Shown in pieces: positions 13,601 through 24,497 of a stretch of DNA of 64,000 nt (positions are counted from its first letter, which is position 1; each line of letters begins with the position of its first letter). The translations under genes and the position numbers were made by a program. Below the pieces are notes generated by a model, which was given only the letters and a program-made list of their open reading frames with translations, did no database searches and was not told the origin of the DNA. The stretch comes from Closterium sp. Naga37s-1 (lineage: Eukaryota > Streptophyta > Zygnematophyceae > Desmidiales > Closteriaceae): the NCBI GenBank assembly GCA_947471745.1, contig CANJKZ010000264.1, forward strand, positions 1,332,501 through 1,396,500, read 5' to 3'.

Positions 13601-14690
13601 TGAAGAGGAGTGGAAGAAGGAAGCCCGACAAAGTTGCTAAGAACTTTCCTGATGTAGAATGGCAAGGAGAATGGGGGAAAACGACCAAGCCAAAGTGACG
13701 ATAGGGGAACGACAAAGATGGGGTGAACTATCAGGATATGAATAGGATGCATGGGCAATACATCCTGTTTGAAATTCTATAACACAAGATGGTGGTATGG
13801 AAGGTGAAACTATGCATGTGAGTGTGTTGGCTCGTACCAGAGACATGTGGTAAAGTGTACGAAAATGTGGAAAGATACGAGAAAACGTCCAGGAGAGTAT
13901 ACGCAATGAAGTTGTGTTCATAACCCGTTCTTCCCTTCTTGTTCGTTGGAAACACATTTCCTAGAAAGTTCTCAAAATCAATCGTGGCTTACACGATAGT
14001 GGGGGATGTGAGCGTGAAAAGAAGTGGAAGAATGAAGCTCGGTATAGTTGCTAGGAACTTTCCTGATGTAGAAGGGCAAGGAGAATGGGGGTCAAGGACC
14101 AAGCAAAAGAGGCGAAAAAGGGAACGACAAAGATGGGGTGAGCTATTAGGATAAGAATAGAACACATAGGCAAAAGATAGTGTTTGGATTTCTATAACAC
14201 AACTAAATCTGCCCAAAAACATTAATGGTGGTATGGCAGGTGAAGCTATGTATATGTGTGCGTGTGTGTGTGTGTGTTCATGCGTGCATGCGTGCGTGAG
14301 AGCGTGCGAGCGTGCATACGTGCTTGTGTGTGTGTTGGCTCGTGGCAGAAAAACGTGGTAAGGTGTATGAAGAGGTAGAATGATACGAGAAAACGTAGAA
14401 GAGAGTATACGATATGAGATTGTTTTCATTTCCCGTTCTTTTTTTCTTCTTCGTTGGAGACACAATTCCAAGAATGCTTTCAGAATCAATCGCGACTTAC
14501 ACGGTAGTGATGGATGTGAGCGTAAATAGAAGTTAAAGAAGAGAGTCGGACAAGGTTGCTAGGAACTTTCCTGATGTAGAAGGGCAAGGAGAATGGGGGA
14601 AGAGATCCAAGTGAAAGTGACCATAAAGGGAACGACAAAGGGGTGAACTATCACGATAGGATTAGAATGCGTGGGCAATAGATCCTGTTT
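7600..14690. repeat. 436-bp satellite array, about 16 units
   Basis: Units recur at about 436 bp. The junction phrase TTCTCAAAATCAATCGTGGC followed by TTACACG appears near 7877, 8319, 8755, 9191, 9627, 10063, 10499, 10935, 11371, 11807, 12249, 12685, 13117, 13556, 13972 and 14478. The units starting at 8319, 8755, 9191 and 9627 are nearly identical (one base differs near 9813). Outer units are more diverged. Units at 10063 and 10935 resemble each other more than the unit between them, which suggests an 872-bp dimer. Repeated minus-strand open frames of about 122 codons (start MNTISVRILSW) come from the repeat itself and are not taken as genes. Confidence 0.95.
14225..14335. repeat. Microsatellite inside a satellite unit
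   Basis: A TG/CG-rich alternating purine-pyrimidine tract (GTGTGTGTGTGTGTTCATGC and similar) expands one 436-bp unit. Such tracts can adopt Z-DNA; nothing here shows that it does. Confidence 0.85.
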
Positions 14691-15344
14691 GGATTTCCAT
14701 AACACATCATCTCTTCCCTCGCTCCTCATTCGACCCCTTCCTCTCTCTCCCCATCTCCTATCTTCTATTCCTCTGAAATTTCTGACTCACCTGTGCCCAC
14801 GATGCTCGCACACCGCGTTGCTACTCCCCCGTCGACAAGAGGAGTCCTCGTATGTTCAATCCCTGGAGGGAGAGTGTGAGGAACGGGCAGGGGAGGGGAA
14901 GGGTGAAAGTTATCAGCATGTGGTGTGTCCCGAATGGCTCCCTTGGGTAGGCCACAAAAATGCCCTGTCCCCAACCAAACTTCCAAGAGTGATTACTCAG
15001 AGAATACGCCAAAAAAATCAGGTGTTGTCCAATAAGAGCAGCTTATTTTTATCCAATAAGTAACAGCGCGCTCTGATTTGAGCGTGTCCAATCAGAACAG
15101 TTGTTGGTTGCAATTAGTTTTTGCCTGATTGTTAAGCGAAAGGACAAGGGTTCGAAACCTGCGTGTGTTTAAACAAAACAGCAGCCACAAAAACGAATGT
15201 ATTTGCTAGTTTATGTGCCCTCCGAGAATCGATCCCCTTACCTTTGTATTCACACACGAAACGCAACCTACTCTGCTAAACGAGATGTTAACTATTGAAA
15301 GTTTTTAATAATTATTGAGTTTTGTGTTTGGTGCCATCATTTTC
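14690..15344. other. No gene seen; tRNA-like fragments
   Basis: Intergenic. It begins with a CT-rich stretch; short open frames on both strands show no family features. The only structured items are tRNA-like boxes between about 15140 and 15297 (separate entry). Confidence 0.5.
15205..15297 (-). other. tRNA-like / SINE-like segment
   Basis: On the minus strand there is an A-box-like TTAGCAGAGTAGGTTGCG followed, at about the usual distance, by a B-box-like GGGATCGATTCTCG. Acceptor and anticodon stems do not pair cleanly, so it is not a functional tRNA by eye. A second B-box-like GGTTCGAAACC lies nearby on the plus strand at about 15147. A decayed tRNA gene or a tRNA-derived SINE head fits best. 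Confidence 0.35.
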
Positions 15345-15740
15345 CCACTATACTACTTCGCAATTTGTGGCACACATGCTCAGCGCCCAACTGCGCCAGC
15401 GCCTAGAGGCGCCAGCAAAAGGATCCAGCGCCCAAGGGCGCCTGCGCAAGGCGAAGCGCCCAAAGGCGCCAGCGCCCAAAGGCGCCCGCGCAAGGCGCCA
15501 GCGCTCAACTTCGCCAGCGCCCAAAGGCGCCAGCGCAAAGGCGCCAGCGCCCAACTGCGCCAGCGCCCAAAGGCGTCAGTGCCCAAACGCGCCAGCGCCC
15601 AAAAGGCGCCAGTGCAAAGCGCCAACGCCCAAGGCGCCAGCGCAAAGCGCCAGCGCCCAACGCGCTATGGCAAAAATCCGCCAGCGCTTTTGTGCCAGCA
15701 ACCAATGCGCCAGCGCTGCCCAATGCACCAGCACTTAGGA
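15345..15740. repeat. GC-rich minisatellite (AGCGCCCAAAGGCGCC)
   Basis: Short tandem units of about 16 bp, variants of CCAGCGCCCAAAGGCG, fill roughly 370 bp. Open frames exist in several frames on both strands, as expected for such a repeat, so no protein is called. Confidence 0.9.
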
Positions 15741-17256
15741 AACATGATGGGTGTTTCTTACCAAAAAGATTGTCACTATAAATTCTTTGAAGACTCTGAG
15801 TAGTAGTGCTTGTGGTATTCGTCAATCAGTAGTAGTTGGAAGGGCACTGTCAACAATTGCCAAGAATGTTTGTGAAGAGCTTGTCAAGAATTGCTCTCTG
15901 CTAGCTGTGAGGAATAGCTGAATCTGAGTAGTAGCTGTGGCGAAGCGATAGATGGGGGGGATGGATGGGCAGGAAGGACTCGAAGGGGGAGGGGGGATTC
16001 GAAGAGAGAATGCGCTTCGGAGGATTTCTTTTCAAATTTGAGGTGGGTTCAAAGTTACTCTGGGTGTCAAATTCGAAATGAAACTTGGGGGCAAAACGAG
16101 CCAACTTTTAACTTTTATTACTTCTAAGAGGCTTGGGCAGGTTTGAGTAACTTTTGGGCTGTATTACAAAAATCTACTCTGCCACAATTTGGCTAAGTGA
16201 AATCCACGTCAAATTTACAGAATTGACACAATTCTGCTTGTGGAAAAATCATCTTTAAAACCAGGGTGCACATTCAATTGGATTTCTGTCAAAGGTTAAC
16301 CTTTGACCTCGGGGTTACTCAGTGATTTAGGAATATCTGGGGGGAGTGTTCGCTTCAGCAGGTGAACATTTGAACCCTCGAGATTTGGCAAATGTAAACC
16401 GAAGTCATCGAATGTGCTTCCGCCAATTCGTTTCCCCCCTCCCCATACCTATTCCGCTCCCACCGAAATTGTTTCCCCTTCCCCCACAATATCGTCTCAC
16501 CCCCTTTCCCCTTTCCGCCAACCCAGTTGCCCTCCCCTTGATCCCCAATTTCTAGATCCAAGTGTTATCAATTTCTCCCCTGCCAAGCCTCATCTCTCAC
16601 GGACGAAAAGCCCCATGCTCGCCCATTCTCAACTATTTATTCGCTACTCGTCAACCAATCAGCAGTTCCCGCAAACATGCCGCCCAAAATTTAGCCTGGA
16701 GTCGCGTTGAATGTGTACCCTGGTTTTAAGACAACTAATCATTTCTAAGACAACTCATACAAAGTAAACAGACTAGTGTGGTCCTGAATATAGTGCATCT
16801 AAATACTTTAGCTTAAGATTGTTCCACTATGACCATATTCATATCATGATTGCTAAAAGGTTGTGTCTAACATATTGAAGCTCGAAATCCAACATATTAA
16901 TCGCAAATGAAAAAAATCAAAAGCATCAGGTATAACTCAATATAAACTTCCTATTGTATTTCTCATACGTCAAGTGCAATTTATAAAATCCATTACGAAT
17001 AAACGTCATTAATCGCACACGCAAGCAAAATCCACGGTATTTACTTTACCCTCCAAACAGGATCCCTTATATAGCACGTTAAATGCACGTTTAATCATTC
17101 ACCCATTCCAAAGTAGCAATCACCTACATATGCATTTGTGATCATATTATACTTTTGTCATGCTTATGATATATTAGTACTTTTAGATTGAAAATGTATA
17201 CCTACGCAATCCATACGACGTTAAACGTCGAGTCTTGATGTATGAGATGTATAATG
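15741..17256. other. Gene-poor spacer
   Basis: No coding region is supported. CT-rich tracts lie at 16430-16560. The stretch 16730-17250 is AT-rich and featureless apart from a palindromic GACGTTAAACGTC near 17217, which recurs near 37281. Confidence 0.55.
16257..16728. mobile_element. Possible MITE-like element with inverted ends
   Basis: TAAAACCAGGGTGCACATTC at 16257 is matched by its reverse complement at 16707-16728 with one mismatch over 22 bases, so the arms enclose about 470 bp with no open frame of note. This looks like terminal inverted repeats of a small non-autonomous DNA transposon. I could not define a target site duplication, so the call is tentative. Confidence 0.4.
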
Positions 17257-17381
17257 TGAGAAACTGAACGAGAATGAATGACTAAGGGAAAGTTGGGTAC
17301 AAAATGTAAACCCTAGAAAACTGTACCTCATATGAGCTACCCCACTATAGCCTACAGTAGCTATGTCATATAAATCTGACA
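17257..17381 (-). repeat. Copia-A 3' LTR
   Basis: 125 bp. On the minus strand it starts TGTCAGATTT and ends TTTCTCA. The polypurine tract lies immediately upstream on that strand. It differs from the 5' LTR at one position (CTCAT versus CCCAT on the plus strand, near 17330). Confidence 0.95.
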
Positions 17382-17588
17382 CACCCCCATAGGCAAAGTG
17401 GGGGAGAACAAGGGGTCACAAGACCAGTCAAGCAAAGCAAAGCAAGCTCAGGGTGGATCACAAAGTCACCACACATTCCGAGCACAAGTTCAAGGCCACA
17501 AGGCCAGTTCACATGCAGGATTACATATATATATAAGGCTAGACAAGCAAGAGCAGGTGTATATATATATGCAACACTACAAACAAGG

Positions 17589-20500
17589 TCAAGGGGTGAG
17601 CAAGTGAGGCAAGGTAGGCACAAGACCCAGCTGAGTACAGAAGCGCTGATGATCACAAGGCGCAAGTGCCTTGGTGAAGATATCAGCAGTGTTGGCCTGA
17701 GAGGCCACGTACGCAAGCCGCAGCTGACCACGCTGCTGTAGCTCATGAGCAAGGAAGTAGCGGAGAGCAATGTGCTTCGTTCTGTGCTCCAGTCTCTGCT
17801 CTCGACACAAGGCCAGCATGGCCTTGTTGTCTACGTACAGCACTGGAGGAGAACGAGGCGGCTCTCCGAGGTCAGTCAGCAGGTAGGTGAGCCAGCGAAG
17901 CTCCTGTGCAGCCATGGCCCCGGCGTAGATCTCAGCCTCACAACTGGGGCCGAGAACAGAAGACGAGCGGGTAGCCCGCCACGAAACAGAGCCGGAACCA
18001 AGGCTGAAGGTGTAACCCTGTGACGACCGCTGCGTAGCCTGGTCGTCAGCCCAAGAAGCGTCTGCGTGCCCAGTGAGGACCACTGGACTCTGCCCTCCAA
18101 GCACAAGCCCCATGCCCGACGTACTGCACAAGTAACGCAACACCCTCTTCGCTGCAGCCATGTGCTCCGGTCTGTGTCTCCCAGGAGCAACATAGCGTGC
18201 GAGAATGCTAAGAGGGTATGCGAGGTCAGGTCGTGTGCAGGTCATCAGGTACATGAGGCAGCCAACAAGCTCTGGGTACGGGCCACTCGACTCTACGGAC
18301 TCATCCGAAGGCAGAGCTGAGAGCGAGTGGCGAGTAGGCAGAGGAGTGGCCTGAGGCGAGGAGTACGTGAAGCCGAAGCGCTGAAGGACCTGCTGCACCA
18401 TGTGTGACTGAGTCAGGGTAATGGTGCGGCGTGCTCTGTCCCGGGTGATCTGCAAGCCAAGGTAGCTGCGCAGTTCACCCAGGTCTGTGCACGTGTGTCT
18501 CTTCTGCAGCTCGGACTTCACGTGGGCGAGTCCAGCAGTGTCAGCTGTGGCAAAGACCAAGTCGTCGACGTACACGAGGATGTAGAACGGCGGCAAAGAA
18601 GTGTCGGTGCGCAGAAACAGCGACGGGTCGGCAGTAGAGGGAGCAAACCCAAGAGCCGCAAGTGTAGTCCTCAGTGTGTCGTGCCACTCACGCGGTGCCT
18701 GGCGGAGACCGTAGACTGGCCGCCGGAGGCTCCACTGGGTGCCAGGAGGAAAAGACCCAGTGAAGCCAGGTGGGCGACGCAGCCAGATCTCCTCGTGCAG
18801 GCTGCCCTGCAAGAAAGCAGTGCTGAAGTCAAGAGAGTGCAGCTCGTAGTCGCGGTGAGCAGCTATGTGCAGCAGTACCCGAAGAGTGGTCATCTTCGGG
18901 GTGGGAGAGAAGGTCTGAAAGTAGTCAACTCCCTGCCGCTGACTGAAGCCACGAGCCACGTAACGCGCCTTGAAGACAGGCGGAGAACCCGGCGGTCGCT
19001 TCACCCTGAAAATCCACATGCCACTGACGATGTTCGCCCCAGGCGGGGGAACCTCGTCAACGTAGGTGCCTGTGGACTTCCAGGAAGCCATCTCTGTGTC
19101 CATAGCTGCCTGCCACTGAGAGGAGTAGGGACCCTCTATCGCCTCCGCGTAAGAGCGCGGAGTCGGGATGTCAAGTGCATCCGGGTCTCCCTCAGGGGTA
19201 AGCAGTACGGACACGAGATGAGGTGAAGCAGCAGCCAAACACTGGAACTCCTCCTGCCTGTCCTCAAGGACGTCCGTGCCAAGGGCACACTCACCCCCGA
19301 CGGACGGAGGACAGACAGACTCAGACTCAGCGACAAGACTAGCAGCGTAGTCTAGACGACAACGAGCAGCAAAGTCGACGAGCTCAGCAACTAGGGCAGA
19401 CGCAGCAGTGGACTCAAAGGAAGGGTCAGTGACGACAGTAGCAAGGAGACGCGTGACAGTAGGACTGGCAGCACGAAGAGAGTCCGACTCCGGGTCGGGA
19501 AGAGCAGGAAGAGAGGACTCAGGAGGAGAAGGCAAAGGGGCACGCAGAGGAGCAGTGGACGGACGCAGAGACATCCGGTGCGTGCCAGGGACAGGAGGAG
19601 GACGCTGACGCGAACCACGACCACTAGTGCGAGCAAGACGGACAGGCGACGCAGGGCGAGACGCAGGCTCACGACGCTCAGCCAGACCTCCAGTAGGACC
19701 AGTGTAGGGAGAAGGAGCGGGCAGTGGGGAGGCCGGCTGTAACTGTAACTGTGACGGGACAGGCTGTGGACACTCTAAGGGAGGAGGAGGACCAGTAGAA
19801 GGCGGGAGACCAAGAACCTGCTCAAGGAGCGGAACGAAGTACGGCCGAGACCGCGCGGCGACTCCAGACACAGCAGGGACAGCACCAGTACCCCCAGCGG
19901 CAGCACCAGCGCCAGCAGCACCTCCAGCTCCAGTACCTCCAGCAGCACCAGTAGCACCCCCAGCAGGACCGCCTCCAGGACCGACAGCAATAGCCTCAGC
20001 GCCAACACCCTCAGCAGCTCCAGCTCCAGTCGTGCCCGCAGGCCCAGCAGCTCCAGTACTCCCAGTACGAGCACCTCCGGGACCCGCGGCTCCAGCACCC
20101 TCAGCAGCCGAATAACCTCCAGCTCCAGCAGCACGCCTCCAGCGCCGGGCAAACCACTCGCGCAGCTCCTGTGGAGAGAGTGGCTCCCGCCGAGACGAAG
20201 CACCCGGAGAACCTCCAGGCGCAGCACCGCCAGACGCCACACGAGCAGGCCCAGCTCCCTCAGGCTCCGCACCCCCAGGCTCAGCACCTCCAGGCATAGC
20301 ACCCCCAGACTCAGCACCCCCAGGCGTAGCACCCCCAGGCTCAGCACCCCCAGGCTCAGCACCCCCAGTAGTAGCACCCCAAGGCTCAGCAACCCCAGGC
20401 TCAGCACCCCCAGTAGTAGCACCCTCAGGCTCAGCACCCCCAGGCGTAGCACCCACACGCTCAGCACCCCCAGAGTCAGCACCCCCAGGCTCAGCACCCT

Positions 20501-23500
20501 CAGCAGCACCAGAGTCACCAGTAACCTCGACAGGCTCGACTGCGTCTACCTGGGACACACCTGAAGGGGCAGGACCCTGAGGGGGGAGGGGGTCTACCGG
20601 GGGGGGATCTGGCACAAGGAAGAGCGGTGGCGGGGGGAGGGACGGAGTGCGGTAGGGGAAGAGGCGGTAGTAGGGGACCGACTCGTCAAACGTGACGTCC
20701 TGGGAGGACAGAACACGGCGAGAGGTGGGGTGGTAGAACTGCCACCCTGGCGCGTCAGGGGGGAAGCCAAGGAAGACGCAAGGAGCAGCACGAGGGGACA
20801 GCTTGTCCGCAGACAAGTCGCGGACAAACGCCCGAGATCCCCAGACACGGAACGCAGACGCATCGCCAACCTTCCCCGTCCACAGCAAAGCTGGGGAGGT
20901 CTCCGGCATGGAGACCCTGGGCTGAAGGTTGATCTGATGCGCCGCGTACCGAACCGCAAACGGCCACAGAAAATGGGGGGCAGCCGCATGCATCATGGAC
21001 GTACGGGCGACGTCCATGACCATGCCAATGCGGCGCTCAGCAATCCCATTTTGCTGTGGAGAGTCCGGAAGCGTGAAGGTCTGGCGGATGCCTCGTGCAC
21101 GACAGTAGGCTCGCAGAAGGCCAGAGGAGAACTCTCCACCTCTGTCAGAGTGCAGACGCAGAACAGGAAAGTCCGAGCCGAAGCTCTGCCTGAGCTGGAG
21201 ACGAGCTGCGCGGATCCAGTCGATCAACACCTCAGTGACATCACCCTTGCTGCGCAAGGGGAAGACTGTGGTGTAACGCGAGTAGTCGTCAACCACCAGT
21301 AGGAAGTAGCGCTCGTGACCCTGTCCACGGACGCGGGCCGGGCCCCACACGTCCATGTGAAGCGTCTGCAGTGGGGCCTCTGTCGGAGGATACTGGGAGG
21401 AGTGAGGGGCAGCCCGCTGCCGCCCCTCGACACAAGGGACGCAGGTAGGGCCGGGCCCCGGAGGAAGGGGAGGGAGGGACCGGGGAAGACCAGAGACAAG
21501 GACACGGGAGGCCATGCCTCGAAGACGAAGCAGGGAGGGGTGACCAAGGCGGTGGTGCCAGAGGAGAGTCTCGTGCGACAGGAGGCGACACGAACAGGGG
21601 GCAGACTCAGGACCAGACCTGGACGCTGCAGCAAACACCTGACCCGACGCAGCTACCTGACCAGACGCAGTGACTGGAGGAGACGCAGTGGTCAGTGTGT
21701 ACAGGCTCGACCCCGGCCGACGTGTAAACGTGGCCAGGTGTCGGCCTGTCCGAGCGTCCGTGCAGTAGGTCACTCGCTGACTCGCAGGAGTGAACTGGTG
21801 AACCCCCGCATCCTGTAGGTCAGCACCACTCACCAAGTTCGTAGAGAACGAGGGGAGGTAAAGACCAGACAGGGTGCCAGAGGGGGCCGTCGGACACGGG
21901 AGGACAGTGGAGAAGTGAGCAAGGACAGGACCCCCAGAGGGGTCTGCCAGAGAGACTGCAACTGGCCGGCCAAGCGGCGTGAGTGTGGTGCGGTCTCGAA
22001 AGAAGGAGCGAGAAGCCCCCGAGTCAAGGGTGAAAGTGTGGGAGGCCGAAGCCGACGCAGTACCTGAGAGAGCAGACTCACCAGCACCTGAGGGAGCAGA
22101 CGCACGAGCACCTAGAGCAGCAGCCTCGCTAGCACCTAGAGCAGCAGCCTCACCAGTACCTAGAGCAGCAGTCTCAATGCCCGGGTCGGGCGGAAAACAC
22201 CGGTAACAGTCACCCTCATCACTAATAGTCACAGCATACATGGCAGCAAGAATAGCATCAAAGTCAAGGTCAAAGACAGCTACACCCGCCCTAGACAGCT
22301 CGCCCCAGCGGGGGATCTCAGTGGCCTCAGGGAACTGGTGACACCAAGCGTCCGTCAGGCGGCCAAAGCAGCGCTGGGTGGAGTGCGCACCCCCGCACTG
22401 CTCACCCGCGCGGTCGCCGGTGCGTAGGACGTAGGTGCACGGACCAGTACCCCCACCCCGCTGGCGTGCAGCGTACCACTCACGGAGCTGCTGAGGGGGG
22501 GGGATGTCACGAGTGCGCTGCTGCTGGCGCTGACCACCACCGGAGCCGACCCTCTGCGCAGCGCCACCCCGACCAGCTCCACCTCCTCCGCCGCCGCCTC
22601 CTCCACCGCCGCCACCTCCGCCACCTCCGCTCCCACCGCCACCGCCGCCGCCGCCTCCGCCTCCACTGCCGCCACCTACACCTCCACCCCCGCCACCACT
22701 CCCACCACCACCCCCACCCCCTCCACTGCCGCCACCGCCACCTCCGCCACCCCCGCCAGCCCCTCCAGCACCCTTGCCCCCCTTGCCCTTGCCGGTGCGG
22801 CGTCTCCCGCTCGGGGCAGACGCAGCGCCGACCGACTCGAAACCAACGAGGTCGGCCGCAGCAGCAGAGGCAACAGAGGGCAAAAGGGGGGAGGGGGAAC
22901 ACCCCTCAAAGACGGGGGTGCGAGGGTCACCACGAGAGGCTCCTACAGCGACTATGCTCTTCTCTGCTGCTAGGAGGGCCTTCTCGAGGAGGTCAACGGT
23001 GAGAGTGGTGGGGCAAACTGAGAGGAAGTGGTCCCTGACTACGCGAAGGGAGTCAGGGAGCCGGGTGACTATGTAGTAGAGGGTGATGTACATGGGGGGG
23101 GGGTTCTTGGCGCAGAACTCAGCAGGAAGCGCAGTGCGGTAGCGAGTGTCACTAGTGCGGAGGTGCGTAATGAGGTCAGCGACTGTGGGAAAGGCAGCAA
23201 GGTCAGGGAAGAGGTACGGTAGCATGAGGCGGCTCAGTGCAGCAGTGGCAGGGGAGGAGTAGCGCGCAACTACAGCGTCGTACAAGGTGTGAGCACTCTT
23301 GTACTGGCTAAAGTGCGCACGCTCAGAGGTAGGCAGGTGGCGACGCACAGCAAGACGTGCAGCAGCATCGCGTGTGGCCCACTGTGAGCGAACAGTGGTG
23401 TCGGCATCAGCAGCAGGGGCAGGAGAGGCACCAGAGGTGAGGTCAAAGAGGGAGAGACCGTCTGCCCTATCGCACTGTAGGAAAAGCTGCAGGTCATCTA

Positions 23501-23564
23501 CCCAGACGTCAAAGTCAATGGCCCGACCCTCAGCGTCAAAAGCGAGGACACTAGGGGTAGCCAT
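17589..23564 (-). CDS. Gag-Pol polyprotein, Ty1/copia
   Basis: A 1991-aa polyprotein in one frame. An N-terminal Gag domain of the plant UBN2 type covers about residues 1-220 and a long Gly-rich tract about 265-335. A degenerate Cys-rich knuckle follows, then the aspartic protease motif LDSGASRSFF near 511. The integrase has an HH-CC zinc domain (LWHHRLGHPS near 663, CVPCVEG) and a DDE core (MDVWGPARV, SDRGGEF, PQQNGIAERR). A repetitive Gly-Ala-Glu-Pro linker follows. Reverse transcriptase (KARYVARGFSQ near 1530, YVDDLVFA near 1663) and RNase H (VLYVDNKAMLALC, HRTKHIALRYF) close the chain. The order PR-IN-RT-RH is that of Ty1/copia. All catalytic motifs look intact, so this copy may be autonomous. 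Confidence 0.95.
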   Translation of the reverse strand: MATPSVLAFDAEGRAIDFDVWVDDLQLFLQCDRADGLSLFDLTSGASPAPAADADTTVRSQWATRDAAARLAVRRHLPTSERAHFSQYKSAHTLYDAVVARYSSPATAALSRLMLPYLFPDLAAFPTVADLITHLRTSDTRYRTALPAEFCAKNPPPMYITLYYIVTRLPDSLRVVRDHFLSVCPTTLTVDLLEKALLAAEKSIVAVGASRGDPRTPVFEGCSPSPLLPSVASAAAADLVGFESVGAASAPSGRRRTGKGKGGKGAGGAGGGGGGGGGGSGGGGGGGGSGGGGGGVGGGSGGGGGGGGGGGSGGGGGGGGGGGGGGGGGAGRGGAAQRVGSGGGQRQQQRTRDIPPPQQLREWYAARQRGGGTGPCTYVLRTGDRAGEQCGGAHSTQRCFGRLTDAWCHQFPEATEIPRWGELSRAGVAVFDLDFDAILAAMYAVTISDEGDCYRCFPPDPGIETAALGTGEAAALGASEAAALGARASAPSGAGESALSGTASASASHTFTLDSGASRSFFRDRTTLTPLGRPVAVSLADPSGGPVLAHFSTVLPCPTAPSGTLSGLYLPSFSTNLVSGADLQDAGVHQFTPASQRVTYCTDARTGRHLATFTRRPGSSLYTLTTASPPVTASGQVAASGQVFAAASRSGPESAPCSCRLLSHETLLWHHRLGHPSLLRLRGMASRVLVSGLPRSLPPLPPGPGPTCVPCVEGRQRAAPHSSQYPPTEAPLQTLHMDVWGPARVRGQGHERYFLLVVDDYSRYTTVFPLRSKGDVTEVLIDWIRAARLQLRQSFGSDFPVLRLHSDRGGEFSSGLLRAYCRARGIRQTFTLPDSPQQNGIAERRIGMVMDVARTSMMHAAAPHFLWPFAVRYAAHQINLQPRVSMPETSPALLWTGKVGDASAFRVWGSRAFVRDLSADKLSPRAAPCVFLGFPPDAPGWQFYHPTSRRVLSSQDVTFDESVPYYRLFPYRTPSLPPPPLFLVPDPPPVDPLPPQGPAPSGVSQVDAVEPVEVTGDSGAAEGAEPGGADSGGAERVGATPGGAEPEGATTGGAEPGVAEPWGATTGGAEPGGAEPGGATPGGAESGGAMPGGAEPGGAEPEGAGPARVASGGAAPGGSPGASSRREPLSPQELREWFARRWRRAAGAGGYSAAEGAGAAGPGGARTGSTGAAGPAGTTGAGAAEGVGAEAIAVGPGGGPAGGATGAAGGTGAGGAAGAGAAAGGTGAVPAVSGVAARSRPYFVPLLEQVLGLPPSTGPPPPLECPQPVPSQLQLQPASPLPAPSPYTGPTGGLAERREPASRPASPVRLARTSGRGSRQRPPPVPGTHRMSLRPSTAPLRAPLPSPPESSLPALPDPESDSLRAASPTVTRLLATVVTDPSFESTAASALVAELVDFAARCRLDYAASLVAESESVCPPSVGGECALGTDVLEDRQEEFQCLAAASPHLVSVLLTPEGDPDALDIPTPRSYAEAIEGPYSSQWQAAMDTEMASWKSTGTYVDEVPPPGANIVSGMWIFRVKRPPGSPPVFKARYVARGFSQRQGVDYFQTFSPTPKMTTLRVLLHIAAHRDYELHSLDFSTAFLQGSLHEEIWLRRPPGFTGSFPPGTQWSLRRPVYGLRQAPREWHDTLRTTLAALGFAPSTADPSLFLRTDTSLPPFYILVYVDDLVFATADTAGLAHVKSELQKRHTCTDLGELRSYLGLQITRDRARRTITLTQSHMVQQVLQRFGFTYSSPQATPLPTRHSLSALPSDESVESSGPYPELVGCLMYLMTCTRPDLAYPLSILARYVAPGRHRPEHMAAAKRVLRYLCSTSGMGLVLGGQSPVVLTGHADASWADDQATQRSSQGYTFSLGSGSVSWRATRSSSVLGPSCEAEIYAGAMAAQELRWLTYLLTDLGEPPRSPPVLYVDNKAMLALCREQRLEHRTKHIALRYFLAHELQQRGQLRLAYVASQANTADIFTKALAPCDHQRFCTQLGLVPTLPHLLTP

Positions 23565-24484
23565 GACAGCAGTAGACTAGCAGCGCGAACAGTAGGGTAA
23601 GGGCAGTGCAGTGACAGAGGCGCTGCTCTTACCGGACAGGGTGGCTCGAGCGGCTCGGCGGGTCGGCAACTCGGCGGCTCGGGCGGCTCGGGCGGCTCGG
23701 CGGTACGGCGGCTCGGTAGCAACTGCGGCTCGGCGACTCGGCGGCTCGGGCGGCTCGGGCGGCTCGGCGGTACGGCGGCTCGGCAGCAACTGCAGCTCGG
23801 CGGCTCGGGCGGCTCAGGTGGCGCGGCGGCTCGGGCGGCTCTGGTGGATCGGGCGGCTCGGCAGTAGCTCGGCGGCGCCGGCGGCTCGGTGGTGACGGCG
23901 GGGCCGCGTGGGGACAGCGGCGGGGCCGGGTGGAGCGGCAGCGGGGCTGGGTGGAGCGGCGTCGGGGCCGGGTGGAGCGGCGTCGGGGCCGGGTGGAGCG
24001 GCGTCGGGGCCAGTAGAGGCGGCGCCGGGGCCGGGAAGGGCAGCTCCGGGGCCGCAGGGGTAGGCGACGGGGCCAGCAGAGGCGGCGCCGAGGCAGGGAA
24101 GGGCGGCGCCGGGGCCGCAGGGGTAGGCGACGGGGCCGCGAGGACGGCTAGGAGGGGGGGGTCGTGAGGGCGGCTTGAAGAGGCCGCGAGGGCGGCTAGA
24201 AAGGGCCGCGAGGGCGGCGTGAAAGGGCCGCGAGGCGGCGCGACACGAAGGAGCCGCGAGGGCGGCGGATCGGGGCCGCGAGGGCGGCGCGACGCAGCCG
24301 CTAGGGCGGCGCGACGTGCAGGGGCCGCGAGGGCGACGCGACGGGGCCGCAGGCGCGACGCGACGGGGCCGCTAAGGCGGCGCGACAGGGTCGAGAGAGG
24401 GGAGCGCGACTCGGGCAGTGTAGAGCGCGCTCCGGGCAAGAAAAAAAAGGTGGTGGGCCCTAGGAACAGTTCCCACAGGGAAAC
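23565..24484 (-). other. GC-rich 5' leader of Copia-A
   Basis: About 920 bp between the primer site and the Gag start, filled with short repeats of the type GGCGGCTCGG and GGGGCCGCGAGGGCGGCG. Long open frames in both directions are by-products of composition. The same leader type sits next to the LTRs at 1-98 and 3151-3759. Confidence 0.8.
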
Positions 24485-24497
24485 CTGCTCGATACCA
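24485..24497 (-). other. Primer binding site of Copia-A
   Basis: On the minus strand TGGTATCGAGCAG begins directly after the 5' LTR. TGGTATC matches the start of the initiator-Met tRNA primer site common in plant copia elements; the remainder departs from it. Confidence 0.75.

Noticed and set aside
7600..14690. CRISPR-like array
   Set aside because: The 436-bp period, the lack of short identical repeats with unique spacers, and the eukaryotic context all exclude it.
23498..24439. 313-codon Pro/Ala/Arg-rich frame
   Set aside because: Lies in the GC-rich retrotransposon leader and overlaps the Gag start in another frame; composition only.
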